The notes: generated by a model not told the origin, from the letters alone. DNA of 64,000 nt from Heterocephalus glaber (GCF_000247695.1 NW_004624795.1:12676870-12740869), one strand, 5' to 3'. Shown: positions 37,375 to 48,267, counted from the first letter of the stretch. A program made the numbers and translations.

Positions 37375-37458
37375 GGACCAGGGATTTAGCTCAGTGGTTT
37401 GAGCACCTGCTGCGCAAGCCCAAGGACTGAGTTTGATCCCCGGTACCAAAAAAAAAAG
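37375..37458 (+). mobile_element. ID-type SINE inside L1
   Basis: GGGATTTAGCTCAGTGG, GAGTTTGATCCCCGGTACC, A-tail. AAGAAAATGGA is duplicated on both sides and L1 ORF2 resumes in register afterwards, so it inserted after the L1. Confidence 0.93.
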
Positions 37459-38958
37459 AAAAGAAAATGGAAAGACATCCCTTGCTCCTGGGCAGAAAGA
37501 ATCAACATAGTGAAAATGGCCATATTTCCAAAACTGCTATACAGATTCAATGCAATCCCGATTGAAATTCCAACAGTATATTTCACAGAACTAGAGAAAA
37601 AAATTCAAAGATTCATTTGGAACCAGAAGAGACCTAGAATAGTAAAAGCAATTCTAGGAAACAGAGACATGGCAGGGGATATCACAATCCCCAACTTGAA
37701 GCTATACTACAAAGCTACTGTGATAAAAACAGCATGGTCCTGGCAAAGAAACAGACCCAAGAATCAGTGGAATAGATTAGAAGATGCACAAACAACTCCA
37801 GACGTACTCAGCTACCTCATCTTTGACAAAGGAGCCAACCATTCTCACTGGAGGAAAGATAGCCTCTTTAATAAATGGTGTTGGAAAAACTGGATTTCAA
37901 CTTGCCAAAGATTAAAACTAAACCCATATCTACCACCATGCACTAAACTAAAATCGAAGTAGATTAAAGATCTAAATATTAAAACTGAAACACTAAACTT
38001 TCTGGAAGATAAGTTAGGTAGAACTCTTGAAGACATTGGCATAAGAAAAAACTTTATGAACAATTCCTCAGTAGCACGGGAACTAGCCGAAAGAATCAAC
38101 AACTGGGATCTCATCTTATTAAAAAGCTTCTGGACTGCAAGAGAAACCACCAACAGAGCTAAGAGACAGCCTACAATGTGGGAAAAATTTTTTACCAGCT
38201 GTTCCTCAGACAAAGGATATACAATCTAGATACTATCTAGATACTATACTGTCTATATACTATCTAGAATCTATAAAGAACTCAAAAACATCAGACCCCC
38301 CAAATATAAAGACCCAATTCAAAAATGGGCATCTGAAATGAACAGACATTTCTCAGACAAAGAAGCAAATAAACATATGAAAAAATGTTCAGCATCACTG
38401 GTCATTCGAGAGATGCAGATGAAAACAACACTGAGATTCCGCCTCACCCCAGAAAGAATGGCTGCTATCAAGAAATCAACCAGTAACAAACGCTGGTAGA
38501 GTTGTGGGGAGAAAGGAACCCATCTTCATTGTTGATGAGAGTGCAGACTGGTGCAAGCACTGTGGAAATCAGTATGGAGACACCTCAGACAACTAGGATT
38601 AGAAGTCCCATTTGACCCAGCTATTCCCCTGCTGGGGATCTTCCCCAAAGAATTAAAAGAATCATACCACAGTGATATATGTGCACCCATGTTTATAGCG
38701 GCACAGTTTGTAATAGCTAAAGCTTGGAAACAGCCCAAGTGTCCATCAACTGGAGACTGGATAAAGAAGATGTGATTTTTATAAAATGGAGTACTACTTG
38801 GCCATAAAGAACGAGAAACTGGAGACATTTATAGCTAAGTGGATGCACATTGAGGTCATACTTTTAAGTGAAATAAATAGGACACACGTGTAAATACCAA
38901 ATAGTTTCTCTGGTGTGAGAAACTGAAAGTGTAAATAAGGATCAAAATGTATATTTGA

Positions 38959-39043
38959 GGGGCTGGGGATTTAGCTCAGTGGTTTCGCTGCCTGCTGCGC
39001 AAGTGCAAGGACCCAAGTTCAATCCCCGGTACCAAAAAAAAAA
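38959..39043 (+). mobile_element. ID-type SINE inside L1 3' UTR
   Basis: GGGGATTTAGCTCAGTGG, AAGTTCAATCCCCGGTACC, A-tail. Flanks AAATGTATATTTGA and AAAGTGTATTTGA form a slightly diverged target duplication. Confidence 0.92.
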
Positions 39044-39464
39044 GTGTATTTGATATTGTGAAATAAGAAGAAAAGGTCTAAAGGAGTAGGGGAAGTGGGA
39101 GGGGCAGGGGAAGGAAAAGAAGGGAAAAGAAAAAATATGAGAAAATGAAAAAATGGAAACAAAGTCTTTGTAAATAGGGAGGAATGGAGGGGTTGAAAGG
39201 AGGGCAGGGGAGTGGGGAAAAAGTAAGAACCAAGATGCATCATGTACAGGTATAAGATCCCAATGATGAATGTAAACATATTGTATACCTAAAATGTACC
39301 AATAAAAGAATTTAAGGAAAAAAAAAATAAAAGCAAAGGCAATCATTAAAAAAAAAAAGATACATCATGTGAAGGTACAAGATCCCAGTGATGAATGTAA
39401 CTGTACTGTGTACCTAAAATGTACTGATAAATAAACTTCATGGAAAAAAAAAAATTGTTTCCTA

Positions 39465-39620
39465 CCTGGGCACTTGGAGGATGAGGTAGGGTTGCAAGTC
39501 GAAGCCTAGCCTGGGCAATTTAGTAAATGAGCAAGACTTGTCTCAAAATAGAAAACAGAAAAGAAGCTGGGAATGTTGCTCAGTATGAAGGCCCTAAATT
39601 CAATCCCAAGTACACAAAAG
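39465..39620 (+). mobile_element. B1-dID dimeric SINE, 5' truncated
   Basis: 'tgggcacttggaggatgagg', 'agcctgggcaatttagtaaa', linker, ID-like arm ('gctgggaatgttgctcagta', 'aaattcaatcccaagtac'). Confidence 0.8.
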
Positions 39621-39750
39621 AAAAGGAGAAGGAGGAGGAGAGAAAGGAGAAAAGGAAAGAAAGAGAAAAGAAGGAAAGAGAGAGAGAAAGAAAAGAAAGA
39701 AAGAAAGAAAAAGAAAGAAAGAAAGAAAGAAAAGAAAAGAAAGAAAGTTA
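39615..39750 (+). repeat. GA-rich (GAAA)n purine tract
   Basis: About 130 bp of almost pure A/G on the plus strand, continuing from the SINE tail. Gives long meaningless Lys/Glu/Arg open frames. Confidence 0.95.
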
Positions 39751-41169
39751 GTTTCCTGTTCTCTGAAGATACCTTCAAGCTCATAGTTACTAAACATAAT
39801 AAGCAAGAAGTCATTTATTGTCAGCAGCCCAGTGGTTCAAGGTCTAACGTCTTTATAGATGTGCTTTCATTCTGTTCTTGCTGGTTCTTACTCATGGAGT
39901 TCAGTTTCCATGTGGGCCTGATTATGACGATCATAGTCCCATATTTTTTAAATGATTTATAGGAATATGAGACCTGATGTAAAAGCATCTCTTAGAAGAT
40001 CTCTTTCCATGTTGTGTAGGACCAAACCAATCTGAGGCTACTCACGCCAAGTCCAGGGCCTGAGCGTTCCCGGCCCGGGCACTGGGTGAGTGGGCCCGCA
40101 TGGCTATCCTACATGCGTGTGGCTCTGTGTCCCTTCACTCTCCCTGGTGGCCCAGCTGCCTGCAGGCAGGCTCTCCTCTCCCGTCCCTGCCTTCTCCGCC
40201 AGCTGGCAGTAGCTTTTCCAGGGTCCCCGCCCAGGATCAGTCCATACCCCCAAAGCACAGCAACCTCCTCATTCATTCACCTCTCTCATTCCTGTCCTCC
40301 TGTCGCTGAGACCTGGGTATTTCTTACTGTCATGTCAGCGTATCATATTATTGGAGAACTCCAAAAAGTATTTTATGGAGCTTTTTAGGGAAGGGGTAAA
40401 GGGACACTATTGTGTCCAAATAGTGTAGCCTGCCATTGCTAGAAGTCTCTTCCTACGAGCTTCTCAACAAATATCACTTCAATCACATTTGAGACCCCAA
40501 ACACATGGGCATGAAGGGCTGCCTAAAGCTTGATTTATGGGTCCCAAAACAAACTAATCAACTTTGCAACAAATACATCTTTAACTGTGCTTACTGAGGT
40601 CTTCGGTACCCCCAAGTGCTGCTTTAGGGTCCTTGAGGGAAGGGGGAGCCTTGGGGTGGGAAGGAAAGCAGCTAAGAATCACCCGCAACATCAGGTGCAC
40701 GGTTCTGCCAGTAAACAGCTGTGTAGCAGACAAGGCCAGCACCTGGCTGGTCTTCTCATCTGCAAGGTGTGAAGAAGAAGGTCCGCCTCGTACGTTGTCA
40801 CATGGAACAGATGCGGTTAAATAACACCTGGAAAGCCCTCAGCACAAGGTTAGACATCTGTTAAGTGTTCAATAAACATCACTGCCCCTATGATACCAAC
40901 GTCCTCAGACACACCGACCCCTCTCTTCCCCACACTCGCTCCCGGCTCTGGTCTGGTGGATGACCTCAGTTAAGGATGACTAGGATAAATCACTCCAGTC
41001 CAATGGTCCAGTTGCTGAGGACATTATTCTGAAGGCCTGAAATGCAGGCCTCCCGGATTTTATCTCCCCTCGCTCGTTCTGTGACCTACAAATTGAAAGG
41101 AGGACGGTAATTCAGACGTGGAAGGGTCCTGGAGATCCCCTCACCCCATAAACAGTCCACCCTTTAGCC
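39751..41169. other. Non-coding sequence
   Basis: An L2/MIR-like end lies at about 40830-40890 ('gttaagtgttcaataaacat'). Otherwise nothing recognised. Confidence 0.4.
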
Positions 41170-41720
41170 GCATGGCGAGTTCTACTGTTGAGATAAAGCA
41201 GAAGCTGTTTGAAAATAAGCCAAAAGTCTCTCAGGAAGCCCAATTATATTTTTACACCAAGAATTAAAATGCTGGTGCTGCCGACCTCAGCCTATCATTC
41301 ACAGACCTTTTATCCTGTAATTAAGCCCGATCTGCTGCTGGGCTAATTCTTCCCTGAATGACACCACCCTTCGAGCCAGCCCTAGTGTCGGGAGAAGACC
41401 TCGCTCTGATGATCTATTACACGCATGCGTCACCGCGGTGAGCTGCCTCCCTTGATGATTTATCCATAACACATCATCGGAGTGAGGCGCACTCGTAATG
41501 CATTGCTCAATAAGTCTGCGGTGGCAGAGGGAGGAAGCCGCGCGTGGCCAAGCCGCTGCCCTGACCCGGCTGAGTCAGAGCACCGGCCCATGCTGGGCTG
41601 TCCCTTCCTAAACAAATGTTTATGTGGCGGGAGGGCCTTATGCCAATAGGCTTTTAAGACATGAAGAGCCGTGACTTTAGGAAAGTCCTATAAATCCAGA
41701 GCAGAGAGGCCTCACCCGCA
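41170..41720. other. Repeat-free block, possible conserved element
   Basis: No repeat, no coding pattern, with features often seen in developmental enhancers: an inverted GCATGCGTCACCGCGGTGA segment, an AP-1-like TGAGTCAG site (41569-41576 region), two close TGATGATC/TTTAT words, and higher CpG content than the flanks. Regulatory role is inference. Confidence 0.35.
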
Positions 41721-41847
41721 GGGTGGCCATTTACCTCCTAAGCCCGGAACTCGAAAGCGCTCACTGCTTAGAAGGACAGGGCTGCTGTGAAAGGTGCAGC
41801 CCGAGCCAACCCACAGACAACCTGCGGTTAAAAGCTTACACTGTTAA

Positions 41848-41905
41848 AAACCACACACCTGTCATCCCAGCATTCTGGGAGGCTGAGGCAGGAGGATTAA
41901 ATCAG
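41848..41905 (+). mobile_element. B1 SINE fragment
   Basis: 'cacacctgtcatcccagcat' and 'gggaggctgaggcaggagga' with the 3' half missing; it is replaced by MIR sequence. Confidence 0.75.
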
Positions 41906-41907
41906 TC

Positions 41908-42050
41908 TTCTCAATCTTATGATGTACTTGAAGAAACTGAGGCACAGATAAGTGAAGCAATTTATCTAGGGTCACAGAACTAGGAAGCGGCAGAGCTAGA
42001 GTTTGAGCCAAGGGAGTCTGGGTCCAGGGCTTTGCTCTTAAACCCTACAG
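41908..42050 (+). repeat. MIR SINE
   Basis: 'gaagaaactgaggcacagat', 'ggtcacagaactaggaagcg' and 'gctcttaaaccctac' follow MIR order. Confidence 0.8.
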
Positions 42051-42340
42051 ATTTATGTGTCCAGTCATGTAATAGAGTACTATACAGCCATGAAAAATGA
42101 ATTAACTAGAACTACATATGACAATACAGGTAAGTTTCAAAAGAAAACTCTTTCGTGAAAAGATCAAATTACAGAAGAATGCATGTAACAGAATCAATTT
42201 TTAAATATGCAAGACAACATTGTGTTTGCTACAGTTGCACACATTTGTAGAGAAGTTATTTTATAAATGGGAAGGATGAATAAAATACTAAGGGTAAATA
42301 TTTCCACAAGGGTAAGGAAGAGGGTATAAAAGATCAGGGA
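42051..42340 (+). repeat. Ancient L1 (L1M-like) 3' fragment
   Basis: 'gtactatacagccatgaaaa' and 'aactacatatgacaatacag' are typical of the old L1 ORF2-end to 3' UTR transition. Confidence 0.75.
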
Positions 42341-42874
42341 TGAACAGACAGAGGCTTCACCTGTGTTTGTTAAATTTTATGGCTTAAACCAGGTTACAAG
42401 TATGTGGACATTTATTGTAACTTTTGTATGCCTGAGAATATATATACACCAGACTTATCCATGACTGTAGATCTAGCTCTGTATTTCCTCACAGCCAAAG
42501 CTGAATGGGAAACAAATGAGTCAACTTTACTAAGGCCCTGAAAATAAGCTTTCCAGTTGCTCCAATGCAGCACAGGTTTCCCTTGAACTAAGATGTGAAA
42601 GAAACTTTTCCCATGGGTTTCCACTGAAGGAGAAATGGGTCATGACATTCCTGGGGAAAAATCCAAAGTGGGCATCACACCATGTCTCCTGGCACCCTGT
42701 GGTGTCTGCTGCTGGCTTTGCGTCAGAACAGGACCTGCCTCACTGCCCACATCCGGGCATCTCCAGAGGGCACAGGCGCTGGGGAGCAGGCATGGGGCAG
42801 GCAGGCCCTGGGCAGGCCCCTCTGCACACTCCTGGGCTTGGTGGTTCCAGAGGTGAAGGAACCTGCGTTTGCTC
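42341..42874. other. Unassigned non-coding sequence
   Basis: GC-rich in its second half; open frames of about 100-150 codons overlap on both strands without any recognised domain. Confidence 0.4.
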
Positions 42875-43350
42875 CCAGGGCTGCCATGACAAATTGCCCC
42901 ACACTGAATGGCTTTCGATAGAAATGTATTCTCCCAGAGTTCTGGAAGCCAGCAGCAGAGGCAGGATTTGAACTCAGGTCTCTCCACTCTGTCCTTGCCC
43001 TCCAGAGCCCTGGCTTCTTCCTAAGCTTCCTTTTCCCGTGGTTTTCTGATGGGGTCTGATCACGGAGTTGTGATGTGGACGTGGCTCTGGAGAGGGTCCT
43101 GCCTGCCGCTGTCTGCAGCCCACGCTGACTGTGGACCTCCCTTGGCTCACCGCTGGTCTTCGTGTCGCTGTCTTCTACTGTGTCTGCTTCCAAATCTCTC
43201 TGTAAGGGGATCCTACTCCAACAAGACTCAGGTTAACTTGATTGTATCAGCAAAGACCCTGCTTCCAAACAAGGTCATATTCCCAGGCACAAGCAATGAG
43301 GACTTCAGCACGTCTTTTGGGGACACAGTTCATCCCCAAACAGTCATTTT
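42875..43350 (-). mobile_element. MaLR-type LTR, antisense
   Basis: 'gggctgccatgacaaattgc', 'agttctggaagccagcagca', 'aacaaggtcatattcccagg' and 'cttttggggacacagttcat' follow the order of an antisense MaLR/ERVL-class LTR. Diverged, solo, non-coding. Confidence 0.7.
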
Positions 43351-43354
43351 TTAG

Positions 43355-43682
43355 CTGCCCCCCCCGCAACTACTGGAGATTGAACCCAAGGCCTTCATTA
43401 AAAGCTATATCTCCAGATCCACTTTACAAGGCTCCCCATTCCTCCAGACTAGCTCTGTCATCTCTCTCTTTCCCCTTCCCCCACCCTCAAAACAACCGTC
43501 TTCTTTTATTTAAAAAAAAAAAAAAAAGAGAGAGCTATATCTCCAGCCTTATTTATTTATTTTTGAGACAGGATCTCTCTAAGATACTAAATTGGCCAGG
43601 ATGGGCTTGAACTTGGGATCCTCCTGCGTCAGCCTCCCAGAGTGCTGGGATTAATAGGCATGGGCTGCCACGCCCAATTCTA
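43355..43682 (-). mobile_element. ID-like arm and B1-dID, antisense
   Basis: 43355-43422 is an ID complement ('ctactggagattgaacccaa', 'aaaagctatatctccag'). 43540-43682 is a second ID/B1 unit ('agctatatctccagcc', 'tgagacaggatctctctaag', 'cctcccagagtgctgggatt'). An A15 tract separates them. Confidence 0.75.
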
Positions 43683-44099
43683 AAACAGAGTCTTACTTAG
43701 CGTCGTAACACAAAGTAACTAAAATGAAAACATGCCGGGCTGGAAGATAGCCAAACCTACATCCATCCCAGCGGGAAACCAACAGACTGTCCGCAGTTGG
43801 TACCGCAAGAAAGGTGGCGCAAGCTGATTGGCTGGTGAAGCGAACCCCCAGGAGCACTAAGCACAGAAAGGGCACAGGGACAGGGTTGCGGTGGGAGAGA
43901 GGGAGGGTTTGTCCCGAGGACTGCAGGGAAATCAGAAGAGGGACTGAGTGTCAGGTGATATTCGAGAACGACTGTTAATTCCGTTGTTATTAGGTCTGAT
44001 CATGGTGTGTGTTAGTGGAAGAAAGACTCGTATTTTTCAGAGAAGCAGGTTGAACCCCTTGGGTGGAAAAGGTCAAGTCTGCAGTTGCTTTAAAACATT

Positions 44100-44272
44100 T
44101 CTTCTTTTTTTCCTTTTTGGTTTTTTGAGACAGGGTCTTGCTATGAAGTTCAGACTGGCATTGAACCTTGAACTCACTATGTAACCCAGGATGGCCTCGA
44201 ACTTGTGACAATCCTCCTGCCTCAGCCTCCCGAGTGCTCAGATTACAGGCATGTGCCACCACTCCGGGCTGA
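44100..44272 (-). mobile_element. B1 SINE, antisense
   Basis: 'ttttgagacagggtcttgct', 'actcactatgtaacccagga', 'ctcctgcctcagcctcccga', 'catgtgccaccactccggg'. It has the internal duplication around TTCAGACTGGCATTGAACC. Confidence 0.93.
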
Positions 44273-45420
44273 AGGAACTACTTTTAGATGTCAGTAAGAA
44301 ATAGCAGTACATCCAGTTCACATCCTTTTGTTTTGTTTTTTTGCCTATACTGGGTTCTCATACATAAAACATCTTGATCATACACTAAAAGTTTTATTCT
44401 CTTCAACATGACTATAAAGTACATTCTTATCCTTCAGATCTTCAGGGAAGCACTTTGGGGTTTGGCAATGTGTATGCCAATCAAACAATAAACATCCGTC
44501 ACCTCCCTTTCATTAATTTTAATTCTAAGTGGCGGATGGCTCAGAGGACCTAAGTCCTGCAGATGAGATTTTCCTAAATGCGAACCTCTTAGGCTGCAGG
44601 TGTTCAAAGGAGCTCTTGTAGAAGCCCCTGTAGCTGGACTTGGCCGCCAGCCCCTGCCTCAGTACCCTTTTCTTCTCCACAGCCCCAAGTGGGAGACTTC
44701 CAGCTGGGGCAGGCTGCCCGAGCCAAGCACTACCACTCAGGCCTTAAGCTGGAACTGTTCAGGATGGAGGCCACTGCCTCTTGCTGTGACCTCAGGGAGC
44801 CTGTGAGGGTGGCCGGGCAGGAAAGCCAGGAGGCTTGGGGACTGACCCTCGGGCACTGCGTGTAACGGTGGAAACCCTGGCCCAGCTAGGAGCAGTGGCA
44901 AGGCCAGGCCTTCAGCTCCAACTCAACATCTTGAGGGCCAAAGCCCGAGGAGCCAATGCTGCATACACGGCAGGCAGAGGAGCTGTGGCCGGGCTGCAAG
45001 GTTGGGGAGCCACAGGGCCACTGCCTCAGGTGGCCAACCTGGAGCGCTGGTGATTCACATTCAAGACAACCCCGAGCACCTCGGTGATCGCCCCGCGCCT
45101 GGGGAGGGTCTCACGAGCGGGCGGTCTTCCCTGTGGACTCCTGTAGCAGGTGGCCTGGCTACCCCGCTCCCCAGGCCTGGGCAGGGCTCTGCACATCACT
45201 GTCATTGCCACAGCATTTCCCCTTCCTCGCATCTTTATTTCTGTGTAACTGATGAAGGCTCGCATGTTGACAAAGTTCTGTCACAGCTGGTGTCTTCTTC
45301 CAGTGTTGCACCCCAAAACGTATTCGGTACTGATTTTATCATTCCCGTGGCACAGATGGGGAGCCATCCATTTGTTCATCGTTTCACTCAACAAATGCAT
45401 TTTCAACAATCTATTAGATT
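44273..45420. other. Non-coding sequence, GC-rich from 44590
   Basis: No gene assigned. 44590-45060 is GC-rich with several overlapping frames open for 60-80 codons; I could not match any of them to a known protein (see findings). Confidence 0.4.
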
Positions 45421-45548
45421 CCACAGGAGGCTGAGGCAGAAGGATTACAGCCTGGGGATCTGAGCAAGACCTGGACTCAAAATAAAAATTTTAAAAGGCC
45501 TGGGGATGTACCTCAGCACTCTCTAGGTTCAATTCCCAGTAGGACACC
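45421..45548 (+). mobile_element. B1-dID fragment
   Basis: 'caggaggctgaggcagaagg', 'gagcaagacctggactcaaa', linker, then 'gcctggggatgtacctcagc' and 'ggttcaattcccagta'. Confidence 0.8.
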
Positions 45549-46111
45549 CCCCCCCAATCCATTAGGTTTCAGATTCTGTGGGGCTGGTGTGGCTTACAAT
45601 GGCTAAGTGACTTGTGCCAGCATCAGCATTCGAACCCAGCTCTTCTGACTAAGATGTACAGAGGAAGGAGCCCAGAGTGGGGTGGCACCGAGGCTCTGTG
45701 CTCCTGCGGCTTTCCAGCTAGCTGCAGGCGACTAGGATGCAATGGGGGAGGAGGCACTTTCAAGAGCCGAGGGTGAGGACGGAGCCTCCCCACTCTGCCC
45801 ACCGCTCAGCCCTGGCACCTGTGGCCGCCCCACGCCTTCACAGGAAGACAGGGCAGCTCTCGCACCAACTGCTGGCCAGCTCCAGGCCCCAAGAACAATG
45901 TCTCAGAAGCTGCACCCTTCTCTGTAGCTGGGCCTCTAGGGAGCAACCGGCCAGCTTTCCTCCGTAATGTGGGCTGCAGGGCGGGGTGGGGCGCAAAAAA
46001 GTGTGCCCAAGGCGGGTGGGGGGAGAGCCATGCGGAAGGAAAGAAGAGAGATGTGGCGTTAAGACATTAAGATTCTGATTCCTTTTTATCTCTTTTGTTT
46101 TGTTGTATTTG

Positions 46112-46250
46112 TTTCTTTTTAAAACAGGGTCTTACTCCCTAGTCCAGGCTGGCCTTGAACTATGTAGCCCAGGCTGGCCTCAAATTTACGGCAATCCTCC
46201 TGCCTCAGCCTCCCCAGTGCTGAGGTTACAGGAATGTACCACCCACCACA
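46112..46250 (-). mobile_element. B1 SINE, antisense
   Basis: 'aacagggtcttactccctag', 'gtagcccaggctggcctcaa', 'ctcctgcctcagcctcccca'. Confidence 0.88.
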
Positions 46251-46251
46251 A

Positions 46252-46465
46252 AGCGTGGTGGTGCGCGCCTGCACTCAGGAGGCTGAGGGAGGAAGGTGGC
46301 AAGTTTGAGGCCAGATTTGGCTACATAGCCAGACCTTGTCTCAAAAAAAGAAAAACAGAGAAAAGAAACTAATTTCTAGAGCTAGGGGTGTAGCTCAGTG
46401 GTAGACCACTTGCCCTATATGCATGAGGCCCTGGGTTCCAAACCCCAGCACTGCAAAAACAGTTT
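46252..46465 (+). mobile_element. B1-dID dimeric SINE
   Basis: B1 arm ('gcgtggtggtgcgcgcctgc', 'ccttgtctcaaaaaaag') followed by a classic ID arm ('gctaggggtgtagctcagtg', 'gccctgggttccaaacccca'). It sits tail-to-head beside the antisense B1, forming an inverted pair. Confidence 0.85.
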
Positions 46466-46689
46466 TCTGCACACACACATAAACGCTAAGAAACAGCTAA
46501 ATAAAAGCAAGTTTTTCAGTGAAATCTACCAGCATTGGGTAAGTTCCGGGAGTGGACAAGTTCCCAAGAGGTTTGATTTTCTTTCTCCTTTGCTCTTTTT
46601 GCTTTTCATTTTCTAAAATATTCACTGCCCCATTTATTGGGTGCTAAAGGGGAGGCTAACTGCGTGCTGGGGTAGGGGAATGGGGGCTG

Positions 46690-47100
46690 AATGTCCCGAC
46701 GCGACGCGGCCCCTTTCCGACCCAGCGCTCCCCGCCCGCCGACGCCCAACCGCCAGCAAAGACAGGCGGGTGCTGGTCGCTGTCGCTGTCGGGAAGGTGG
46801 GGACACTGCTCGGGCAGGGTCTCAAGGGGCGCGGCGCAGCTCCCGGTTCCTCCGCTGCCCCTCTGACGGCGCGACGCCCGCAGGCCTTTGTCATTTGTCC
46901 CCATGGCCTGTCCCCTCCCATCCCTACTCCATCCCAATAGCGCCCCAGGACTTCGGCTCCCTAAATCTCCGCCAGAACGCTATTTTACAAGGACATTCGT
47001 CAACCTTGAAAGGCAGGGTACCCAGAGGCAAGGAGAGGAAGGGGAGCGGTTTAAACAGCGTGAGAGCGCAGCGCCACCTCGTGGTGCCGGGGCCGACTGC
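46690..47100. other. CpG island without a recognised gene
   Basis: Dense CpG (CCCGACGCGACGCGGCCCC, GTCGCTGTCGCTGTCGGG, GGGGCGCGGCGCAGC, GACGGCGCGACGCCCGC) in an otherwise CpG-poor neighbourhood. No exon with a known protein was found. It ends with a strong CTCF-like motif. Could be an unannotated promoter, an orphan island or an insulator. Confidence 0.6.
47067..47086 (-). promoter_or_regulatory. Strong candidate CTCF site
   Basis: The minus strand reads CCACGAGGTGGCGCTG (47084-47069), a near-ideal CTCF core, at the edge of a CpG island. Occupancy cannot be shown from sequence. Confidence 0.7.
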
Positions 47101-47104
47101 TTCC

Positions 47105-47580
47105 CGCGGTGACATTTTCAGACAATCAATAGCTCATTATGAACCATAATCACAACCTGATGTTTACTTTTGGAGAAATGCTCAGCAGCAAGGGATGCAC
47201 ATGCACTTTGCCGCATGTGTGCGAGACCCGCGATCCTAAATGCCACCGTGACTATTAAATAGTATCCTGCCCGCGAGCAAACAGGAGGCAGCAGAGATTG
47301 ATTGTGTATCTTTTTCGTCTGAGCTACTCACCAAAAACAAAGCATCCATTGAAGCCGTTGACCTTTTACTAACTGCCGGGAGGAAAATGCTTGATAAATA
47401 ATAAATAGACCACCACTGATGTTGCTTAGAACCATCTTCTAATTAAAAGAACTGGGCGACTAGAAGGTCAAGTGACTGACGTTTAAATTACAATCCAGGA
47501 AGTGTCAATCAAGGGCAAAACTACACTTGAGATGTAGTTTCACTGTCAGCTGGCAATTCAACAAAAACTGCCTCTGTCAA
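47105..47580. other. Repeat-free block, possible conserved element
   Basis: No repeat or coding pattern. Contains CAATCAATAGCTCATTATG, GATTGATTGTG, TTAAATTACAATCC and GTCAATCA words suggestive of homeodomain/PBX-type sites. Regulatory role is inference. Confidence 0.35.
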
Positions 47581-48267
47581 CTTCCAGGTAGAAAGTGGCA
47601 GTGGTGGACGGGGGCGATATTTTTAGGAGATATAACACTTACTTCCTGGCTCCTTCACTTTCCCTAGCAACCTCCTCATTACCGTGCTCCAGCTATAACC
47701 GCTTGTCTGCTTCAGAATCTCCACAGAAACTGCTTCAGCGCCGGGCTCACCCAATCACAGACGCGCTGGTCACACTGAGCTACCCTCGGAGTGATGGGGA
47801 AGCCATTTCTTGTGTTTCCCACAGGAGGGCAGATGCCCTTCCTCTGCCAGCCAAGGTGACCTCAACCGAGTCGCTCACTGAACCTGCCCAGGCTTCCCTG
47901 CTCTCTCTGAGCGCAGTCAGAAGCTGACACACGAGACTGACCGCCAGAGTCACTTTCACCTGTTGGCTGTTCTAGAACAGAGCTCAGGAACAGAGCAGGA
48001 GGAAGGAGTCTTGGACTCCCTGCCTGAGCTCACTCCGCTGCCTCTCCCTGTCGCTGCCTGCGTGGCACCCTGGCCGAGGGAGGGCCAGCTGGCTTTCCCT
48101 CTCGGCACCCCTGGGTCCCCTGCCCCAATTCACTGGGACTCATCCCGGTCCGGAGGCGGAGTCAGGCTTGGTCACAGCGCACAGGTCACCCCTGGGCTCT
48201 CAGGGAAAATTGTATCATCCCACTTGAATACCACTGTTTAAATTTTTTTTAATCTTCTGAATGTTTT
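47581..48267. other. Unassigned non-coding sequence
   Basis: A 110-codon plus-strand open frame (47595-47927) has no recognised similarity. Confidence 0.4.

Larger units (their letters stand above)
37246..39453 (+). mobile_element. L1 retrotransposon, 5'-truncated
   Basis: Starts within ORF2 (reverse-transcriptase/C-terminal part) and runs through the 3' UTR to an A-tail. The protein between 37464 and 37960 shows typical L1 ORF2 C-terminal text ([35 protein letters not shown]), followed by stops and frameshifts. ATTGTTTCCTA at 37235-37245 and again at 39454-39464 is the target duplication. Two ID SINEs sit inside (37375-37458 and 38959-39043). The 3' terminal segment is present twice (about 39230-39320 and 39358-39440). 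Dead copy: no ORF1, no complete ORF2. Confidence 0.92.

Noticed and set aside
37399..37962. 187-codon open frame as a host gene
   Set aside because: It is the L1 ORF2 C-terminal region, truncated and preceded by an inserted SINE.
38959..39043. tRNA-like A and B boxes (here and in many other places) as tRNA genes
   Set aside because: They are tRNA-derived ID SINEs with A-tails and target duplications; no proper acceptor stem or cloverleaf.
39573..39962. Lys/Glu/Arg-rich open frames
   Set aside because: Direct translation of the GAAA microsatellite tail.
42640..43193. Overlapping 110-156 codon frames on both strands
   Set aside because: GC-rich unique DNA plus an antisense LTR; no conserved protein recognised.
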